Positions 58,766 to 64,000 of a DNA stretch of 64,000 nucleotides are shown here, piece by piece. The notes beneath the pieces were generated by a model. It was not told where the DNA came from, made no database searches, and saw only the letters and a program-made list of their open reading frames with translations. The DNA is from Berberis thunbergii. Taxonomy: Eukaryota; Streptophyta; Magnoliopsida; Ranunculales; Berberidaceae. The translations under genes and the position numbers were made by a program. The stretch lies in NCBI GenBank assembly GCA_003290165.1, contig QNQO01000550.1:248001-312000 (forward strand). The letters run 5' to 3'. Each line of letters opens with the position of its first letter. Positions within the stretch are counted from its first letter, which is position 1.

Positions 58766-59791
58766 GTTGAACTGGAAAAACAGAGCTATTGTGATCTTAA
58801 AGTGTCAAACACCACCGAGCATCATGTTGCCTTCAATGTATTAAATATTACTGAATCTTTTTGTGGATTAGCTACTTTTGCTGGAACTAGACTCACTGTT
58901 GCATTTTTCTAGGTTAAAACCACATCTTCAAAGAAGTACTTTGTACGGCCCAATACTGGTGTTATACAACCTTGGGATTCATGTTCAATAACAGGTGCTA
59001 TTTTGATCTAAGTTCCTATTTGGTAGATCTCGAGAGCTTCCTGTGTGTCTACTAATCAGATTAAATTTGTTCGTTAGATACTTGAATACTTCATTGGCTT
59101 TCAGCTAGGAGATTTCCAAAATAGGAAACCAAACTGATTGACCAAGTCAATCTGGTTGGACAATATCTTCAGACCTTTTTATTGTACTTGTTCTAAATGG
59201 TTTGCATATTTACCGATTGTCCAATAGTAAATTGGAAAGCATACATAGCCATTTTTATCTAGTTATCTATTTGCTGTTATTTGTGAACTTTTCCATAATA
59301 TGGAAACCATTGACATGTCACACTGGACATGAATCATCAATCATGTGTCACTAGATTGAAATTTAGTAATGATTATTGTTTGATCAATATTATTTCTACT
59401 TCTTCACTTTACTTGTGTATGTGTGTTGAATGTGAAGTTACACTCCAAGCTCAAAGAGAATATCCTCCTGATATGCAATGCAAAGATAAATTTCTAGTGC
59501 AAAGTACAATTGTGCCTCACTGCCTCCTAATATTGATGTTGATGACCTCTCTCCTGATACTATAAGCAATGTTTACTTGGACAAAGAACAAATATTTTTA
59601 CTGTGGGTGACATCATTTTCTTTGTTGATCATAATGATGATTATTATCATTGACAGTTCAATAAAGATGGTGAACGGACCATAGATGTGTGCAAGCTTAG
59701 GGTTGTTTATTCGTCTGAGTTAAGTCAGGTGAGTTCAGAAGATGAAAATTATGCTTCAAAGAACCCCAAACGAAGTGTGGATCCTAGCGCT
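58766..59791 (+). pseudogene. VAP27-like (MSP domain) pseudogene fragment
   Basis: Four exons read as VAP family: up to 58837 (ELEKQSYCDLKVSNTTEHHV), 58913-58994 (VKTTSSKKYFVRPNTGVIQP), 59438 to about 59572 (VTLQAQREYPPDMQCKDKFL) and 59657-59791 (FNKDGERTIDVCKLRVVYSS). VAP27 proteins tether the ER to other membranes through the MSP domain. The third exon has a one-base frameshift near 59518: the expected DVDDLSPDT continues in another frame. The start and the C-terminal coiled coil and membrane anchor are not seen. It lies just outside the CACTA element and is not part of it. Confidence 0.85.
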
Positions 59792-60099
59792 GTAAGAATT
59801 TCCCCACTTACCTTTTTTGTACTTTGTGGTTTATTTAATATATCTTCTTCTATTGATTCTGATAAACCAACCACTGGTGATAAAAATGGTACAATTGTAA
59901 CTCTTTTTAAGATGAAATGCTTCAAGATTCTAAAACTTGAATGAGAGCCACAAGCTAAATAAAGAGATTTTCTTTATTAATCAATGTACCACAACCTCAT
60001 AAAAACAGAGTAAAACTCAAAATAAGCCAAACTAACAAAGATAAAATCAAATATATCCAATAACTGTGAAAACCCAATGGATAGGAAAATCCCTTCTAA

Positions 60100-60201
60100 A
60101 CCAACTTAGACAATCAGAATAAGGAAAATCGTTCTTGAATTACAAAGAAAACTTGAATGAGAACCATAATATATAAGATTACAAAACCAACTGGACTCAA
60201 T
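60100..60201. repeat. NBS-LRR 3' flank repeat, copy 4 (left of hAT)
   Basis: Matches the start of the flank repeat at 5515 and 10018, and is interrupted at 60201 by the hAT element; the continuation resumes at 61188. Confidence 0.75.
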
Positions 60202-61179
60202 CAGGGGCGGATCCAGGATTGCAGACAAAGGAAGGCAAAAAAGTTATGGATAATTTAATTTTTAAAATAAATACATAAATATGATTAAAATAGAGTTTTA
60301 AAAGTATTACACGAGAAACATACATAATGAGTCAATGTAGATGCACAATAAATTTAGGTAAAAGCTTCAAGGATCAAATATTCACTTTGTCAAAGCCTAA
60401 ACAAATTAATTTAAATTAAAAATCAAATATGAAGTTCTCCTGTATAAAGAAATATGATAAATCGGATGTTTATACAAACATGAAATACCGCACCGAAACT
60501 TGAATAAATATGAAACCCACTCAAAATTTAAACAACTAAACAAATACCTACCAATCTAAACATCAAGGTGATTCAACAAATACCCCCAACCTAAACATGA
60601 AGGCGATTAACAAGTATGATTTTTTTTATATCTCTTTTTAATTAGAAAAAATTTGATTTATGAGCAATTGCAATAAAATAACCTGCTTCTCCTCGGATAA
60701 AAGAAACGAATTTACGTCCTGAATTTTTTCTCTATCTCTTTTATTGATTAGAATAAACCTTTGAACAAATTTAATAAAATGAAGTTTTTTTTATCTTTTT
60801 ATTAAATACCCAAACTGATATTTCTCTCTTCAAAATCCACTTTAGCTCTATTTTCATCTCATATCTCTCTCTTTTCTTTGAGTTCCTAAAAGACAAGAGG
60901 AGAGAAACTCTTTTCAGGAGAGTTTTCATTGAAAATCGACAAGAGCAGAGAAACTCTTCTCTGAGAAAATCAGAAACTCAGAAACTCAGAAACTCAGAGG
61001 AACCAAACAAGAAGAGAGAAACTTAGAGGAACTAGACAAGAGGAGAGAAACTCAGACAAGAGGGGCAACATAAATTTTTTAAGGGGGGGCAAGATTAAAA
61101 TTTTATATACTTTCATTGATTTTTTTAAAACCTAAGGGGGTCAATTGACCCCCTTACCTAAGCTATAGATCCGCCACTG
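60202..61179. mobile_element. non-autonomous hAT element, 978 bp
   Basis: Starts CAGGGGCGGATCCAGG and ends with the inverted ATAGATCCGCCACTG, flanked by an 8-bp GACTCAAT (60194-60201 and 61180-61187). Near the right end is a gggggtcaattgaccccc palindrome. It has no coding frame; a short tandem cagaaactcagaaactcaga cluster lies near 60970. Uninterrupted copies of the target region exist at about 5610 and 10110. Confidence 0.93.
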
Positions 61180-61904
61180 GACTCAATATCAACTCGCATG
61201 ACAACAAATATCGTACATAACTATAACAAAAAAAAAATGTCACACATCTCTTTGTCCGAGTGGGATAGGTTAGAAAAAGAGAATAATTTATCAAAGCATA
61301 CATAAATTTTATCACAAACATTTCAAGAAGTCCCAAGTCTACATGTCTTCAAAAAAAGTATCATTCAGAACCGAGCGTGGCTCAAATGCATTTTCCTCTT
61401 ATGAGTTTCACTTTCATAATTCCTTCACCAAACATGTAAAATGGTGGGTTAGCATGCTTAAGAAACAACCAAAAAAAATCCAAAATAAATAGAGATAGTT
61501 TCCATTATTTCCACCATAATTGTCGGTTTTTAAGAGATTTTCTTTCACTAAAACAATGCTTTTCCTTTTTAAGATAAAAAAATTCCGCTTTAAAATTAAA
61601 AAAAAAACATAAAATTTCCTCTTATATCTTTCCATAACTAGTTTCCCTCAGTTCCTAATGCCTCTCCTATTTTTTCTCTCGCAATCTTTCCATAATTACC
61701 CAAATCTCTTCACATTATAGAGAAATAAGCATATAAAACTAAACACAAGCATTTACCTGTATCATGAGTTGAAGTGCTATTACACCTACCCTTGAGTTTT
61801 TCTCAATCACATGCTAAACCACATCTTCACGATTGCTGAGTAATCATCTGTGAAAATGAATGGAGAAGTCGGAGTGTTTTTCCAATGATTTCTCATTGCA
61901 TCAC
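61180..61904. repeat. NBS-LRR 3' flank repeat, copy 4 (right of hAT)
   Basis: Continues the flank repeat through to the receptor pseudogene and matches 10115-10868 in order. This shows the 10-kb and 60-kb receptor loci share the same 3' neighbourhood. Confidence 0.75.
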
Positions 61905-64000
61905 TCAATTGAGATTAGTGAGGTGTTCAACTCCCATTTGCACCTCTAGTAGGGGGGAACGTGCTAAGGCCATCTGTTGAATAACATGCATTGCTCCTTC
62001 TTCTATTTGTATAAGCTTCAAATCATAATGAGCCCGAAGTCCCAGATGCTGAAGTCTAGGAAACCCTCCTTTCTTAAACCATAATGATTCCATTCCAACA
62101 AATGCTCTATCTAGCTTCGACACAGCCAACTTTGGCAGCTGAAACTGAAGCCCGTCAAAAAAAGATGTGAAGTCCTTCAATCTTGACACTGCGAGTTGTA
62201 ACTTCACAAGATTCGCAAGTTTGAGAATCCACATGGGAGACTTGTCCATCGACCCACATAGGTAGAGACGTTGAAGCGATGGAGGAGGGCAGGTTAACCT
62301 TTGCATATCTAGAATTGTGCTTGCTTGATCTTCTAATCTCAAATTGAAACTATGCAGAAATTTCATCTTCTCAATTGTAGCGAGCACATTGCTTCCTTCA
62401 TCTCCATCCAACTCATCAACTTGCAATGATCTCAACCGTGTTAACATATCGAGCTCCTTACTTATGCCTTTGTAACCCAATCCTCCACGGAGTTTTTCTA
62501 AGGTGTTCAAGCAACCAATCCCTACCGGCACTCTCGTAAGATTACAAAGGAGATGACGAAGACATTTTAGCTTGACGATCCCAAGTGGGAGCTCATGTAT
62601 GCTTGTGAATTTGATGTCTAAGGTCTCCAGGTTTATAAGTTTTTCCAGAGAATCTGGAAGAGAACTTATATTAGCATTACCTCTGAGGCTCAAAAACCTC
62701 AAAAGAATAGATCAGTCACAGCTTCAACTTGGAAGTCGTCTTGGCGGAGATGGGCACCTTCCAAGTCCAACACTTTCAACAGTTTAACTTTCTTCAAAAG
62801 CATAACACAAGACGAGCTGAATGATGAGGATCCATCAAACACAAACAACGATCGAATATGCGAACTTAAATTCTCAGTCGTGGGCAGAGTATCTCTCGGG
62901 CGTCGCCACTACTTGTATTGCCAATGGATAGGCGTCGACTATATGATCTCATGTCAGACTGACAAGAGAATCCAACAAACTTCTGATCACGAGCTCTTGT
63001 TCGAAGGAACTCATGCAAAAGGTCATGAATTCCACATGTCTTCACCCTTCCACTTCCATCAATTTTCCCACTTGAATCAAGCTCCTTGCAATGAGCTCGT
63101 CAAGAAAATGTTTTGCCATATTCTCCTTCGTCATTGTAACAGTCATGCTAACCTTTATTTCAAGGTCAACAAACCCCTCTGCTACCCATAAACGAAGTAG
63201 TCTAGAACAATTGATGGAGTAATCCTCGGGAAAAATGCAGAGGTACAAGAGGCAAGATTTGAGGTGGTGTGGCAAATCATCATAGCTTAGAGACAGTATG
63301 GTGTTTACATCATTTAGGCCGGGGTGATGAGACAATAAAAGATGGTCGCCGTATATTTGCTCCCATTTCGTTGTATCCTTCGTTGACAAGAGGCCAGCTA
63401 AAAAAACAATTGCAAGCGGAACGCCCTTGCACTTGTTCAAGAACCTTTGGCTTACATCATCTGGGTGGGGGTGATCATCACTCTCTGACTTGAACGCGAT
63501 CATTTGAAAGAGTCTTCATGCATCATCTTCTTTCAGCGGTTGTAGTTTATTGGAGTAGCCTGCGGAGTTTTCTTGGCAAGCTTTCGCTATAACTTCCGAA
63601 CGAGTCCTCACCAAAATTTGATTACCACGTCGGCTATTAGGCAATGCACACTTCAGGTCTCTCCACGCACCTATGTCTCATATATCGTCTAGAACCACGA
63701 CATACTTAGTCTTAGAGAGGCAGTCACGGAGCATCTCCATTAGTTGGGTGGTCTCCATCTTCTCCAACTGACTAAATAATGCCTTCTTTTCCTCTTTGCT
63801 AAGCAATTGCAAGATCAAATCTCGCAGAAGACAATCAATTTGGAATGTTTGGGATACGGTGATTCAAAGACGGCAAGGAAAGTGTTCTTTCGCAGTGGCG
63901 TTCTCGTACACTTTCTTTACAAGGGTTGTCTTTCCAAGGCCGCCCAACCACCCAGTAATTTTGTTTCGATGGGTGTCGATTCCCACAACACAAGCATCTG
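61905..64000 (-). pseudogene. RPM1-type CC-NBS-LRR pseudogene, 5' end beyond the window
   Basis: This is a paralogue of 10870-15550 on the same strand. It shows a P-loop remnant GGLGKTTLVKKV (about 63940), kinase-2/3 region (63600-63720), VPLAIVFLAG (63420), SYDDLPHHLKSCLLYLCIFP (63260) and LRRs (62702-61905). A deletion of about 15 codons upstream of the P-loop joins ITGWL directly to GGLGKTT, removing the leading part of GMGGLGKTT. Frames shift near 63500 and between 63042 and 62702, and the LRR frame ends early at HLTNLN compared with the 10-kb copy. It lacks the 1,966-bp insertion. Confidence 0.88.

Overview
This is nuclear DNA of a flowering plant, most likely a eudicot. It is AT-rich, genes are split by GT-AG introns, and the recognisable proteins are plant families: RPM1-type CC-NBS-LRR, asparagine synthetase, plant urease, R2R3-MYB and VAP27. 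I cannot name the species. Gene density is low; most of the window is transposons, segmental duplications and decayed genes.

Layout. 0-1.1 kb: a 3' fragment (copy C) of a palmitoyl-protein thioesterase (PPT) gene. 1.1-2.2 kb: a coiled-coil fragment of an NBS-LRR gene and its upstream DNA. 2.6-5.5 kb: a repeated unit ('unit X') carrying one unrecognised exon and a fold-back MULE. 5.5-10 kb: NBS-LRR 3' flank, a PPR scrap and a small three-exon unrecognised gene. 10-15.6 kb: an NBS-LRR pseudogene with a 2-kb insertion. 17.9-19.4 kb: another unit X piece with a TIR element. 19.4-21.5 kb: an RTE-type LINE. 21.9-30.6 kb: the one gene that looks intact, a 12-exon PPT gene on the minus strand. 31-34.5 kb: AT-rich DNA with degenerate repeats. 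34.6-35.8 kb: unit X again. 35.8-40.1 kb: an L1-type LINE split by a hAT element that carries MYB and ERV1 exons. 40.1-44.2 kb: PPT copy B (exons 7-11) with a solo LTR. 44.2-46.9 kb: unit X. 47.5-58.3 kb: a complete 10.85-kb CACTA transposon. 58.8-59.8 kb: a broken VAP27 gene. 60-64 kb: a hAT element and a decayed NBS-LRR gene that runs off the edge.

The most interesting object is the CACTA element. It has CACTACACCAAAA termini, a 3-bp TAT target duplication and dense sub-terminal palindromic arrays. Inside, in one orientation, are exons of at least three unrelated host genes (asparagine synthetase, clathrin heavy chain and urease) plus coiled-coil and Gln-rich pieces. Exon phases would let the asparagine synthetase segment splice in frame into clathrin. 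The hAT element at 37.4-39.7 kb did the same on a smaller scale (MYB plus ERV1).

The duplicated blocks make many insertions datable, because an unoccupied copy of the target site lies elsewhere in the window (RTE LINE, solo LTR, hAT, NBS-LRR insertion). All gene structures here were built by hand from splice signals, reading frame and family resemblance; no search was run.
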